Origin: Hyphomicrobiales bacterium
Lineage (GTDB): Bacteria > Pseudomonadota > Alphaproteobacteria > Rhizobiales > Beijerinckiaceae
Assembly: GCA_900466745.1 (NCBI GenBank)
Contig: UBNE01000056.1
Span: 1 to 42,072, forward strand
Length of the DNA: 42,072 nt
Reading direction: 5' to 3'
Shown here: one piece after another, positions 31,313-39,798 of the stretch
Layout: each line of letters starts with the position of its first letter
Numbering within the stretch: position 1 is the stretch's first letter
Notes under the pieces: model-generated
Database searches by the model: none
What the model was told of the DNA's origin: nothing
What the model saw: only the letters and a program-made list of their open reading frames with translations
Translations under genes and position numbers: made by a program

Positions 31313-31770
31313 AGGGCCAAGCGAGCGCCGGCGGCTTGCGCCGTTGCGCTTCCTGCGAGCTGCCGGGCGCAGGCGGAAGCCAGGGGACCCGATTGCACCA
31401 TCCGCCCCATCGGTTCGGCCCCGACCGGATCGTCCGCCATCCGGTGCTTCTCGAGGTCGGCATGGTCGGCGCGCTGCTCCTGATCAACGTCCTGCTCGGC
31501 ATCGTCCAGGAGGGGCGCGCTGACCGCGGTCAATAGACGATCGTCGTCGCCATCGTCGCCTATGCCCATGCCATCGGCATGACGGTGGCGGATCATGCGC
31601 CGATATCGCCGAACGGGACGCTCTTCGGCCGTCCGGGCCTGAGCCGCGTCATGGCAGCCGTCCCGGGGGCGCCCTGCGGCGACAAGGCGCCGGCCGTTCC
31701 GCCGTTGCGTGCGCCAAGCCCATTTGATCCGAGCCGCGTCGGTGCTATCGAAGCGTCGGAGGTCGATGCC
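31313..31770. pseudogene. Gene-poor stretch with a possible degraded membrane-protein frame
   Basis: In the frame of an ATG overlapping the IclR stop (31309), the stretch 31390-31533 reads FGPDRIVRHPVLLEVGMVGA, then LLLINVLLGIVQEGRADRGQ, and a TAG. The same frame then continues open (TIVVAIVAYAHAIGMTVADH) to the DUF2946-like gene. The LLLIN-LLG-VQE pattern resembles the second membrane helix of P-type ATPases, so this may be a decayed fragment. The resemblance is short and could be chance; otherwise nothing is seen here. Confidence 0.25.
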
Positions 31771-32163
31771 TTGAGCCATCGCAGCGGAGCACGGGTGAGA
31801 AGCTGGGTCGCGATTTTCGCGGCCTATCTGCTCGTGGTCCAGGCCCTTCTCGCCGGATTCGCGGCCGGGGCCCATGCCAACGCGCTCTCGTTCGACCGCA
31901 CGCTGGCGCTGGCGCATTGCGCGCCGGACGATACCGCTCCCTCCGGCGGCGACCACGACAAGTCGCAGAATCATGCCGGCATGGGCTGCTGCACGGCCGG
32001 CTGCCCGATGCTCGTCGGGGCCGATCCGGGCCAGCCGGGATCGCAGCTCCTGGTGCATCGGCCGGTCGATCTGGTCGCCTTCGCCCGCCGGCTTGACCGG
32101 CCCGTCGGATTCCTCTCCGACCATTCTCCCGGCAATCCGCGCGCACCGCCCGCCCGCGCCTGA
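31771..32163 (+). CDS. DUF2946-like small His/Cys-rich protein of the copper cluster
   Basis: About 130 residues. A basic start is followed by one membrane helix or signal (SWVAIFAAYLLVVQALLAGF, 11-30), then a metal-binding-looking segment with ALAHC, GGDHDKSQNHAG and MGCCTAGCPM. DUF2946-type proteins with such clusters lie beside copper genes in proteobacteria. The start is uncertain: TTG 31771 has GGAGG eight bases upstream, GTG 31795 has GGAG five bases upstream, and the ATG far upstream at 31579 gives an unlikely N-terminus. It is first of the copper set on the plus strand. Confidence 0.65.
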   Translation: MSHRSGARVRSWVAIFAAYLLVVQALLAGFAAGAHANALSFDRTLALAHCAPDDTAPSGGDHDKSQNHAGMGCCTAGCPMLVGADPGQPGSQLLVHRPVDLVAFARRLDRPVGFLSDHSPGNPRAPPARA

Positions 32164-32485
32164 ACCGCCGTCCGGCGCCACGGCTCCGCGACGGCCGCCT
32201 TCAGCCTGCCGCCGGTGTCGTGACGCGCTGCCTGCCCGGTCCGACGCCGTGACGGCGCGGAATCCGGTGCCATGCCATCCCATCTCCTGGCTCGCCTCGC
32301 GGGCTGCTTCGCGACCGGCGCGCTCGCCGTCCCGCTGAAGGTCGCCGGGCTCCGGCCCGGCTGAAGGGCTGAAGCATGAGCGTGCCTTTCACGCTCGCCC
32401 GCTTTCGACTTTCCCCATCCGGCGGGCCGCGCGCCCGCCGCAACCCGGCCGCCGAAACGGCCGCCCTCAACCAAGGACCAACGCC
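32164..32485. other. Spacer in the copper cluster with hairpin and a 30-codon frame
   Basis: ATG 32272 to TGA 32364 encodes MPSHLLARLAGCFATGALAV followed by PLKVAGLRPG, a short hydrophobic peptide without a clear ribosome site. The end of that frame forms a GCCGGGC-TCCG-GCCCGGC hairpin (32344-32361) lacking a T tract. The peptide is doubtful; the hairpin could tune expression of the downstream ycnI gene. Confidence 0.35.
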
Positions 32486-32998
32486 ATGAAGCATCTTCTC
32501 GCCCTCGCGGGCCTTCTCGCCGCCGGGCCGGCTTTCGCCCATGTCACGCTCGAAACCCAGTCCGCCCCCGTCGGTTCGACCTACAAGGCGGTGCTGCGCG
32601 TGCCCCATGGCTGCAAGGGTGCCGCCACGACGAAGATCCGCGTGCGGATCCCGGAAGGCGTCATCGCCGTGAAGCCGATGCCGAAATCCGGCTGGACCCT
32701 CGAGACCGTCAAGGGCAAGTACGACAAGTCCTACGACTATTACGGCACGCCGACCTCCGAGGGCGTGAAGGAAGTCGTCTGGAGCGGCGGCAGGCTGCTC
32801 GACGAGCACTATGACGAGTTCGTGCTGCGCGGCTACCTGACCAGGGACCTCAAGGCCGACACCACGCTCTATGTGCCGGTCGTGCAGGAATGCGAGGGCG
32901 GCGCGGTCGAACGCTGGATCGAGATCCCCGCCGCCGGCAAGGTCGCCGACGACTACAAGTTCCCGGCTCCCGGCGTGAAGCTCACTCCCGCCAAGTGA
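32486..32998 (+). CDS. YcnI-like copper-binding protein (DUF1775)
   Basis: A 170-residue exported protein. The signal peptide MKHLLALAGLLAAGPAFA is followed directly by His (AFA-HVTLE), which would be the N-terminal copper-binding His1 of YcnI-type domains. Conserved features are GSTYKAVLRVPHGCKGAAT, TTKIRVRIPEGV, KPMPKSGWTLE and a tryptophan/EVVWSGG strand. YcnI homologues bind Cu(II) at the mature amino terminus and feed copper handling. It is followed 73 bases later by the CopC-CopD fusion, its usual partner. Confidence 0.92.
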   Translation: MKHLLALAGLLAAGPAFAHVTLETQSAPVGSTYKAVLRVPHGCKGAATTKIRVRIPEGVIAVKPMPKSGWTLETVKGKYDKSYDYYGTPTSEGVKEVVWSGGRLLDEHYDEFVLRGYLTRDLKADTTLYVPVVQECEGGAVERWIEIPAAGKVADDYKFPAPGVKLTPAK

Positions 32999-33071
32999 CT
33001 CCGCCAAGTGCCCCCCTGAAATGACCCCATCGCGGCGGAGCGCGTCCTGCGCTCCGCCGCAAGGACAAGCC

Positions 33072-34661
33072 ATGCCCTCCTGGTTCCGCCGCCCCATCCT
33101 GTCCCTGCTCGTGCTGCTGGCTTGCCTCGGCATGCCGACCCTGGCCCTGGCGCATGCGGCCCTGAACAGCGCCGCGCCCGCCGATGGCAGCGTCCTGGCC
33201 GCGGCCCCCGGGCGGATCGAGCTCGTTTTCAGCGAGCCGGTCTCCCCGCTCGCGCTGCGGCTGGTCGGGCCGGACGGCGCGGCGCGCACGCTCGACCGTT
33301 TCGTCCTGAAGGACAGCACGCTCGTGATCTCGCCTCCGGCCGGCCTGGCGAACGGCACCTACACGCTGAGCTGGCGGGTCGTCTCGGAGGACGGCCATCC
33401 CGTCGGCGGGGCCCTGGTGTTCTCGATCGGCGCGCCCGGCGGCCGCGCGCCCGCGACCGACGAGCCGATCGACCGGAGCGTGCGGCTGCTGGTCTGGCTC
33501 AGCCGCCTCGGGCTCTATCTCGGATTGTTCCTGGGCTGCGGCGCCGCGGCCAGCCGGGCCTGGCTCGGCCCGCTCACGGCCGGAGCCGGGCGGTTCGCGA
33601 CCGCGATGGCCGTGCTCGGCCTCGCCAGCCTGCCCGTCGCCCTGGGCGCGCAGGGCCTCGATGCCCTCGGGGCTTCCGTCGGGGCCTTCGCCCAGCCGGC
33701 CGTCTGGAAGGCCGCCGCCGCGACCAGCTATGTCTGGACGGTCGTCCTCGCCGCGGCGGCCCTGGCCGCCGCTCTGGCCGGCCGTTGGTTGCCGGGGAAG
33801 GCCGCGGCAGGCGCCGGGGCCGCCTCCGTGCTGCTCGCCGGCCTCGCCCTCGCCAGCAGCGGCCATGCCAGCGCGGCCCAGCCGCAATGGCTGATGCGCC
33901 CGGCCGTGTTCCTGCACGGGAGCATGATCGCCGCCTGGGCGGGCGCGCTGGTCCCGCTCGCTTTCGCCTTGCGCGGGCAGGCCGGCGGCGGCGCGCTGCG
34001 GCGCTTCTCCGGCGGCATCGCGCCGGTGGTCGCCCTGTTGCTGCTCAGCGGCACGGTCCTCGCCTTGGTGCAGGTCGGGACGCCCGCGGCCCTGCTGGCC
34101 ACGGCCTATGGCCGCGTCCTGCTGGCGAAGCTGTTCCTGGTCGCGCTCGCATTCCTGCTGGCCGGGTTCAACCGCTGGCGCCTGACGCAGCGCGCCGAGG
34201 CGGGCGACCGGCCGGCCGCGCGCCTGATGCGGCAGGTGATCGCCGTCGAGCTTGCCGTGCTGGTCGCGGTCTTCGGCACCGCCGCGCTCTGGCGCTTCAC
34301 GCCGCCGCCGCGGGCGATCGCCGCGGCGCAGGCGCAGCCGGCCTCGGTCCATATCCACACCTTGCAGGCGATGGCGGACGTCACCGTCTCGCCCGGCCGC
34401 GCCGGCCCGGTTGCGGTCGACGTCGTTTTGATGGACGGCGCGTTCGGCCCGCTGCCGGCCAGGGAGCTCGGCATCAGCTTCAGCAATCCGGCGGCGGGCA
34501 TCGAGCCGATCGAGCGGCGGGCGCAGCGGGGAGCGGACGGAGTCTGGCGGGTCGACGACCTGACCCTGCCGGTGCCCGGCCGCTGGGAGGTCGAGCTCGA
34601 AATCCTGATCTCCGATTTCGAGATGCGCCGGATCAGGGACAGCGTCGTGATCCGGCCCTGA
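33072..34661 (+). CDS. CopC-CopD fusion with extra C-terminal domain
   Basis: A 529-residue copper protein. A signal peptide ends at ALA-HAALNSAAPADGS, so the mature protein begins with the His1 copper ligand of CopC (~28-125; also FSEPVSPLALRL and SEDGHPVGGALVFSIG). The CopD membrane domain of about eight helices follows (~150-420). A C-terminal domain of ~100 residues after the last helix (VHIHTLQAMADVTVSPGRAG, PGRWEVELEILISDFEMRRI) looks like a YtkA/FixH-type fold. It probably moves copper from periplasm to cytoplasm for cuproenzymes. AAGGA precedes ATG 33072. Confidence 0.92.
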   Translation: MPSWFRRPILSLLVLLACLGMPTLALAHAALNSAAPADGSVLAAAPGRIELVFSEPVSPLALRLVGPDGAARTLDRFVLKDSTLVISPPAGLANGTYTLSWRVVSEDGHPVGGALVFSIGAPGGRAPATDEPIDRSVRLLVWLSRLGLYLGLFLGCGAAASRAWLGPLTAGAGRFATAMAVLGLASLPVALGAQGLDALGASVGAFAQPAVWKAAAATSYVWTVVLAAAALAAALAGRWLPGKAAAGAGAASVLLAGLALASSGHASAAQPQWLMRPAVFLHGSMIAAWAGALVPLAFALRGQAGGGALRRFSGGIAPVVALLLLSGTVLALVQVGTPAALLATAYGRVLLAKLFLVALAFLLAGFNRWRLTQRAEAGDRPAARLMRQVIAVELAVLVAVFGTAALWRFTPPPRAIAAAQAQPASVHIHTLQAMADVTVSPGRAGPVAVDVVLMDGAFGPLPARELGISFSNPAAGIEPIERRAQRGADGVWRVDDLTLPVPGRWEVELEILISDFEMRRIRDSVVIRP

Positions 34662-34751
34662 GGCCCGAGGGCGTATCCGAAACCGCGCCGCGTGAAATCG
34701 GTTGCCGTGCGGACGGGCATCGCTTCATCTCTCTCCGGCCTGCCCACGCGC

Positions 34752-34862
34752 CTAGAGTTTAGAGTATCGGGCTGAATATCGTTTTCAGCCGATACTCCGG
34801 TTCTTTGATCTTGCGTCGGCTTTTCCCGAAAACCGCGCTCCGCTTCTCGGGCCGGTGCTGTT
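34752..34862. repeat. Diverged palindromic repeat, third element
   Basis: Starts with CTAGAG and has a 14-bp stem with one bulge, GAGTATCGG-G-CTGAA / TTCAG-CCGATACTC (34762-34797). A second weaker stem, CCCGAAAA / TTCTCGGG, follows. The overall design matches the elements at 2286 and 4521 (twin palindromes, CTAG edge), but the sequence is a different subfamily common in Hyphomicrobiales genomes. Confidence 0.7.
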
Positions 34863-34879
34863 AGGAAAGAACGACATCC

Positions 34880-35869
34880 ATGATTCTGGTTTGCGGCGAA
34901 GCGCTCGTCGACCTGTTCGTCGCCGCGCCGGAGGACGGGGAGATGCCGGCGCGGATCGTGGCGGGCGGCTCGCCCTTCAATCTCGCGATCGGCCTGGCGC
35001 GTCTCGGCGTGCCGGCGGGGTTCCTCGGCGGGCTGTCGCGCGACCGCTTCGGCGCCTTCCTGGCGCAGCGGCTGGCCGAGGAGGGCGTCGACGGGCGCTT
35101 CCTGGTCCGCAGCGACCGGCCGACCACCATCTCCGCCGTGGTCACGGCGGCAGACGGGCAGCCGCGCTATTCCTTCCACGGCGAGGGCGCCGCCGATCGC
35201 TGGCTCGCGCCCGCCGACCTGCCTGCGGCGCTGCCGGCGGAGGTCGAGGCGCTGGCCTTCGGTTCCTATACGATGGCGGTCGAGCCCGTCGGCTCGGCGC
35301 TGGCCGCTCTCGCCGCCCGCGAGGCCGGCCGGCGCGTCATCAGCGTCGACCCCAATCTGCGGCCGATGGCGGTCGGCGACATGACCCGCTGGGCCGAGGC
35401 GGCGGAGCGCTTCTACCGGGTGGCGACCATCGTCAAGGCGAGCGACGAGGACGTCCGGATCGCCTGGGACGGCCGGCTCTCGCCCGGCGAGGCCGCGGCC
35501 TATTGGCTGGAACGCGGCGCCAGCCTGGTGGCGATCACCGAGGGCGCGCGCGGAGCGACGGGATTCTGCCGGGCCGGACAGGTCTCCGTGCCCGGCCATG
35601 CGGTGGCGGTCGCCGATACCGTCGCCGCCGGCGACAGCTTCCACGCCGCGCTCCTGGCGCGGCTTTCCGGGACGGGACGGCTGAACCCGGCGGCCATCGC
35701 CGCGCTCGACCGGCCGGCGCTGGCGGATCTGCTCGCCCACGCCGCCGCCGCGGCGGCGGTCACGGTCACACGGCGAGGCGCCGACCTGCCGCGCGAGGAG
35801 GACGTCCGGGCGGCTCTCGGCGCGGGTCCGGCGGCTGAGCCGGACGGGTTACCGCCCGCAGGCTCGTGA
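34880..35869 (+). CDS. PfkB-family carbohydrate kinase (fructokinase-like)
   Basis: A 329-residue ATP-dependent sugar kinase. The N-terminus CGEALVDLF and GGSPFNLAIGLARLGVPAGF with LGGLSRDRFG are the ribokinase-fold sugar site. Mid-protein ISVDPNLRP is typical of fructokinases. The catalytic region is DTVAAGDSFHAALLARL with base D252; the usual GAGD is AAGD here. The start at ATG 34880 has AGGAAAG upstream at long spacing. It stands alone between the diverged repeat and the marR operon, so the sugar cannot be inferred from neighbours. Confidence 0.92.
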   Translation: MILVCGEALVDLFVAAPEDGEMPARIVAGGSPFNLAIGLARLGVPAGFLGGLSRDRFGAFLAQRLAEEGVDGRFLVRSDRPTTISAVVTAADGQPRYSFHGEGAADRWLAPADLPAALPAEVEALAFGSYTMAVEPVGSALAALAAREAGRRVISVDPNLRPMAVGDMTRWAEAAERFYRVATIVKASDEDVRIAWDGRLSPGEAAAYWLERGASLVAITEGARGATGFCRAGQVSVPGHAVAVADTVAAGDSFHAALLARLSGTGRLNPAAIAALDRPALADLLAHAAAAAAVTVTRRGADLPREEDVRAALGAGPAAEPDGLPPAGS

Positions 35870-35927
35870 GCCGCGACATCGCGCCGCAGGCGCTGCCGCC
35901 TCGCCGGGTTTCGCGGCGCTTGGCGGG

Positions 35928-35958
35928 CATAAGCGCAGATATTATATAGATGCTTATG
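35928..35958. promoter_or_regulatory. MarR operator palindrome over the marR start
   Basis: CATAAGC (35928-35934) and GCTTATG (35952-35958) are perfect 7-bp arms of a 31-base near-palindrome. The inner ATAT/ATAT adds four more pairs, with a TATTATATA core that resembles a -10 region. It spans the marR start codon. Autorepression by the MarR protein is the natural reading. Confidence 0.65.
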
Positions 35959-36435
35959 ACCAGCAAGCCTAAGATGCCGCCGCCGACCGTGGGGTTCCTG
36001 CTCCATGACGTGGCGCGCCTTCTCCGCAAGCGCTTCGAGCAGCATGCGCGCGATTTCGGGCTGACGCGCTCGCAATGGCAGGTCCTCGCCTATCTCGACC
36101 GCAATGCCGGCATCCAGCAGGGCATGCTGGCCGAGCTGATGGAGGTCGAGCCGATCACCGTCGGCCGCATCCTTGACAAGCTCGAGAGCTGCGGGCTGGC
36201 GGAGCGCCGGCCGCATGCCACCGACAGGCGGGTCTGGCAGCTCTATCTGACCGACAGGGCCGGGCCGAAGCTCGAGGAGATGCGGGCGCTCGGCGAGCTG
36301 ACCCGGGCGGAGGCGTTCGGCGACATTCCCGCCGCCGAGCGGGCGCAACTGCTCGGAACGCTGGAACGGATGAAAGCGAATCTCACGGCCGCCTGCCAGA
36401 CGCCGGCGACTGAAAGGCAGGCCCGAAATGGATGA
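35950..36435 (+). CDS. MarR-family transcriptional regulator of the efflux operon
   Basis: A 161-residue winged-helix regulator with family pattern DFGLTRSQWQVLAYLDRNAG, LAELMEVEPITVGRILDKLE and the wing PHATDRRVWQLYLTDRAG (DRR motif). It probably represses the downstream emrAB genes and responds to a phenolic or drug-like ligand. ATG at 35950 or 35956 are both possible; no ribosome site is seen, and the -10-like sequence is so close that the mRNA may be nearly leaderless. Its 3' end overlaps emrA by 8 bases. Confidence 0.92.
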   Translation: MLMTSKPKMPPPTVGFLLHDVARLLRKRFEQHARDFGLTRSQWQVLAYLDRNAGIQQGMLAELMEVEPITVGRILDKLESCGLAERRPHATDRRVWQLYLTDRAGPKLEEMRALGELTRAEAFGDIPAAERAQLLGTLERMKANLTAACQTPATERQARNG

Positions 36436-37684
36436 TTCAGCACGAAAGGCCGAAGCGGCGGTCGCGCCCGCCGGGCGGGACGCGGCCGCGCCCGGCGCCG
36501 CCGGCAATGTGACGGAGATCAGGCGGCTCGAGCCGAGGACCGCCCCGCCGGCCGAGACCGTCGCCAAGGACACCGCGGAGACGCAGCCGGCGCCGCCGCC
36601 GCAGGCCGTTTCGGCGCCGCCCCCGCGCCGGCGCAACCGCACCCGCCGCGTGCTCTTCGCGCTCCTGCCGCTCGCGCTGCTCGCCGGGGGCTATTACTAC
36701 GTCGTCGGCGGGCAGGTGATGTCGACCGACAACGCCTATGTCCAAGCCGATATCGTCGGCATCTCGACCGATGTCGCCGGGATCGTCGGCGAGATCGACG
36801 TGCGCGACAACCAGGCGGTGAAGGCCGGCGACGTGCTGTTCCGGCTCGACGACAAGCCGTTTCGCTTCGCCCTGGAGCGGGCCGACGCGCAGGTCGGCGT
36901 GGTCCGCAACGATCTGGAGGCGCTGAAGGCCAGCTACAAGGGCATGCAGAGCCAGATCGAGCAGGCCCATACCGACATCGCCTTCTACGAGACCGCCTTC
37001 AAGCGCCAGCAGGATTTGGCCACCAAGTCGGTCGCGTCACAGGCCACCTACGACCAGGCCAAGCACGATCTCGACGGCGCCCGGCTGAAGCTCGCCCAGC
37101 TCGAGAACCAGCTCGCCGGCATCGCCGCCAACCTCAACGGCACGCCCGACGCGCCGGTGGAGGAGCATCCCCGCTACAAGGACGCCGTGGCGGCGCGGGC
37201 CGAGGCGCAGCGCCAGCTCGACCACACCACGGTGCGCGCGCCGATGAACGGCGTCGTCACCAATGTGCCGTCCCTGCAGAAGGGGCAGTATCTCGCCGAG
37301 GCGACGACCGCCTTCAGCCTGGTCTCGACCGAGCATGTCTGGATCCAGGCCAATCCGAAGGAGACCGAGCTGACCTGGGTGAAGCCGGGCCAGGCGGCCG
37401 AGGTCTATGTCGACACCTATCCGGGCGCGGTCTGGAAGGGCACGGTCGACAGCATCAGCCCGGCCTCGGCGGCGAGCTTCTCGCTGCTGCCGGCGCAGAA
37501 CACCAGCGGCAACTGGGTCAAGGTGGTGCAGCGCATCGCGATGCGGGTGAAGATCGAGACGCCAGCCGACGAGCCGCAACTGCGTGCCGGCATGAGCGTG
37601 ACGCTCGATGTCGACACAGGCCATGCCCGCGGCCTGCCCGGCTTCGTCACCGACGCCTTCGGCAAGAGCAAGAACAGCAAGTAA
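36428..37684 (+). CDS. emrA: EmrA-like membrane fusion protein (HlyD family)
   Basis: A 418-residue periplasmic adaptor of a drug efflux pump. A long proline/alanine-rich cytoplasmic head (1-70) is followed by one membrane helix (VLFALLPLALLAGGYYYVVG). STDNAYVQADIVGISTDVAG is the EmrA/HlyD lipoyl start. A coiled coil follows (~125-225) and HTTVRAPMNGVVTN closes the lipoyl domain; the C-terminal beta-barrel holds LRAGMSVTLDV. It links EmrB to an outer-membrane channel not encoded here. The start overlaps marR and emrB follows after 12 bases. Confidence 0.95.
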   Translation: MDDSARKAEAAVAPAGRDAAAPGAAGNVTEIRRLEPRTAPPAETVAKDTAETQPAPPPQAVSAPPPRRRNRTRRVLFALLPLALLAGGYYYVVGGQVMSTDNAYVQADIVGISTDVAGIVGEIDVRDNQAVKAGDVLFRLDDKPFRFALERADAQVGVVRNDLEALKASYKGMQSQIEQAHTDIAFYETAFKRQQDLATKSVASQATYDQAKHDLDGARLKLAQLENQLAGIAANLNGTPDAPVEEHPRYKDAVAARAEAQRQLDHTTVRAPMNGVVTNVPSLQKGQYLAEATTAFSLVSTEHVWIQANPKETELTWVKPGQAAEVYVDTYPGAVWKGTVDSISPASAASFSLLPAQNTSGNWVKVVQRIAMRVKIETPADEPQLRAGMSVTLDVDTGHARGLPGFVTDAFGKSKNSK

Positions 37685-37696
37685 GCGAGGCCAGCC

Positions 37697-39250
37697 ATGG
37701 CGAGCGCCACCGTCGCGGCCGGGACCACGCCCGTCGCCAATCGCGGCGCCATCACCGCCTGCGTGATCCTCTCCGTCATCATGCAGGCGCTGGACACCAC
37801 CATCGCCAATGTCGCGCTGCCCTATATCCAGGGCAGCGTCTCCGCGAGCGCCGACCAGATCAACTGGGTCCTGACCTCCTACATCGTCGCGGCGGCGATC
37901 ATGACACCGCCCTCGGGCTTCCTGGCGGCGCGCTTCGGCCGCAAGCGCGTGCTCTCCGTCGCGATCATCGGCTTCGTGGCCGCCTCGATCCTGTGCGGCG
38001 CGGCGCAGTCGCTGCCGCAGATCGTCGGGTTCCGCCTGTTGCAGGGCTTCTTCGGCGCCGCGCTCGTGCCGCTGTCGCAGAGCATCCTGCTCGACATCTA
38101 CACGCCGGAGGAGCGGGGCTCGGCGATGGCGCTGTTCGGCGTCTCGGTGATGGTCGGGCCCGTGCTCGGGCCCGTGCTCGGCGGCTGGCTGACCGAGAAC
38201 ATCTCCTGGCGCTGGGTGTTCTACATCAACCTGCCGCTCGGCCTCCTGGCACTGGCCGGCGTCTCGATCTTCGTCACCGAGACGAAATCGAGCGCGCTCG
38301 CCAAGCTGGACTGGATCGGCTTCGGCGCGCTCAGCCTGGCGATCGCGGCGCTCCAGCTCTTCCTCGACCGCGGCGCGCAGCTCGACTGGTTCGATTCCCT
38401 CGAGATCATCGTCGAGGCGACGGTCTGCGTCGCGGCGCTCTACATCCTGGTCGTGCACACCTTCACGGCGCGGAACTCCTTCATCAAGCCGCGCATGTTC
38501 CTCGACCGGAACTTCAATGTCGGCCTGATCTTCATCTTCATCGTCGGCATCTGCTACCTGGCCTCGCTCGCCCTGCTGACGCCCTTCCTGCAGACGCTGC
38601 TGGGCTATCCGGTGGTGACGGCGGGCATCGTCATGGGGCCGCGGGGGCTGGGCACCATGGCCTGCATGTTCGTGGTCGGGCGGCTGATCGGCAAGGTCGA
38701 CACCCGCCTGCTGCTCGGGCTCGGCTTCCTCGTCAGCGCCTGGGCGATGTACGACATGGCCGGCTGGACGCCGGACGTGTCGCAGCAGCGGATCATGCTG
38801 ACCGGCTTCGTCCAGGGCGGCGGGCTCGGCCTGCTCTTCGTGCCGCTGACGACGGTCACCTTCGCGACGCTGCCGGCCGAATATCGCGGCGACGGCACCG
38901 GCCTCTACAATCTCTCGCGCAATATCGGCTCGAGCGTCGGCATCTCGCTGGTGAGCTATCTGCTGACCCGCAACGTGCAGGTGAACCATGCCGAGATCGC
39001 GAATTACGTGACGCCGTTCAACCGGATCTTCGAGACGCCGGCGATCAAGCATGCCTGGGATCCGACCACGCTGGCGGGGAGGGCGGCGCTCGACGAGGTC
39101 ATCACCCGGCAGGCGACGATCATCGCCTATGTCGACGACTTCAAGCTGCTGATGCTGCTGTGCCTGGCGGCGCTGCCCTTCCTGGCGCTGCTGCGCACGC
39201 CGCGCCAGCAGGCGGCCGGCGCCGACGATCACGCGATGGTGATGGAATAG
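37697..39250 (+). CDS. emrB: EmrB/QacA-type MFS efflux transporter (DHA2, 14 helices)
   Basis: A 517-residue proton-driven drug exporter. It carries the DHA2 marks: MQALDTTIANVALPYIQGSV in helix 1, WVLTSYIVAAAIMTPPSGFL in helix 2 and the loop GFLAARFGRKRVL. Antiporter motif C is GPVLGPVLGGWLTENISWRW, with NLPLGLLALAGV following. Fourteen helices can be counted. It partners EmrA from the same operon under the MarR regulator. Substrates of this type are hydrophobic toxins and uncouplers. Confidence 0.95.
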   Translation: MASATVAAGTTPVANRGAITACVILSVIMQALDTTIANVALPYIQGSVSASADQINWVLTSYIVAAAIMTPPSGFLAARFGRKRVLSVAIIGFVAASILCGAAQSLPQIVGFRLLQGFFGAALVPLSQSILLDIYTPEERGSAMALFGVSVMVGPVLGPVLGGWLTENISWRWVFYINLPLGLLALAGVSIFVTETKSSALAKLDWIGFGALSLAIAALQLFLDRGAQLDWFDSLEIIVEATVCVAALYILVVHTFTARNSFIKPRMFLDRNFNVGLIFIFIVGICYLASLALLTPFLQTLLGYPVVTAGIVMGPRGLGTMACMFVVGRLIGKVDTRLLLGLGFLVSAWAMYDMAGWTPDVSQQRIMLTGFVQGGGLGLLFVPLTTVTFATLPAEYRGDGTGLYNLSRNIGSSVGISLVSYLLTRNVQVNHAEIANYVTPFNRIFETPAIKHAWDPTTLAGRAALDEVITRQATIIAYVDDFKLLMLLCLAALPFLALLRTPRQQAAGADDHAMVME

Positions 39251-39381
39251 CGCCGCCGCAGCGGCATGATCCGGCCCCGCGGCCGCCCGGCCGGGTCCGG
39301 TTTCCGCCGATTCGGCTCTCGCCTTGGACCGGTTGCGGGAGTAACCTCTTTACGTTTCGCTAACGCTGAGAGTTGGTTCCC

Positions 39382-39606
39382 ATGCGATCGATGCGTGTCC
39401 GGCCACGGACTGCGACGCCGATCCGGATGCCTTCCGCACGGTTCGTTCCGGCGCCGGCCAACGACAACCACGCTCCGGCGGGAGGGACGGTTCTGGGCCG
39501 TCTCGCCGGCCTCTGGCCGTCTGCGGCCGCGTTTCTGACGCGGCTTCGCCTAGCCGCCGGCGCGCTGGCCCGGACCTTCGGCGCGGTCGGGAGGGCGCCA
39601 CGCTGA
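39382..39606 (+). CDS. Small hypothetical protein with APANDN motif (74 aa)
   Basis: Begins MRSMRVRPRTATPIRMPSAR, continues FVPAPANDNHAPAGG, and ends in an amphipathic basic helix (FLTRLRLAAGALARTFGAVG). The 'PANDN' stretch recurs in short uncharacterised proteins of Hyphomicrobiales, and GAGAG lies 9 bases before the ATG, so it may be real. No function is known. High G+C makes chance frames common, so confidence is modest. Confidence 0.4.
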   Translation: MRSMRVRPRTATPIRMPSARFVPAPANDNHAPAGGTVLGRLAGLWPSAAAFLTRLRLAAGALARTFGAVGRAPR

Positions 39607-39798
39607 GGCGGCGCTGCGCCCGGCTGCCGCGGCGTCGCAGCGGTTGCGCCAAAATCGGTCGTTCGGGCGGGGCGGCGGGAGAAGAGGGTAGCTGAAGTTT
39701 TAAGAAAGGCGCCGCTTCCTGTCCCGGGAGGCGGCCTCCGGCGGCGGCGATGCGAGGTCGCCGCGGACCGGCCCCGTCTCGAACGAGGGGACAGCACG

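Noticed and set aside
37037..39232. A 731-codon minus-strand open frame opposite emrA/emrB
   Set aside because: Same antisense pattern (HDRRRQ-like low complexity). The plus strand has unambiguous EmrA and EmrB motifs.
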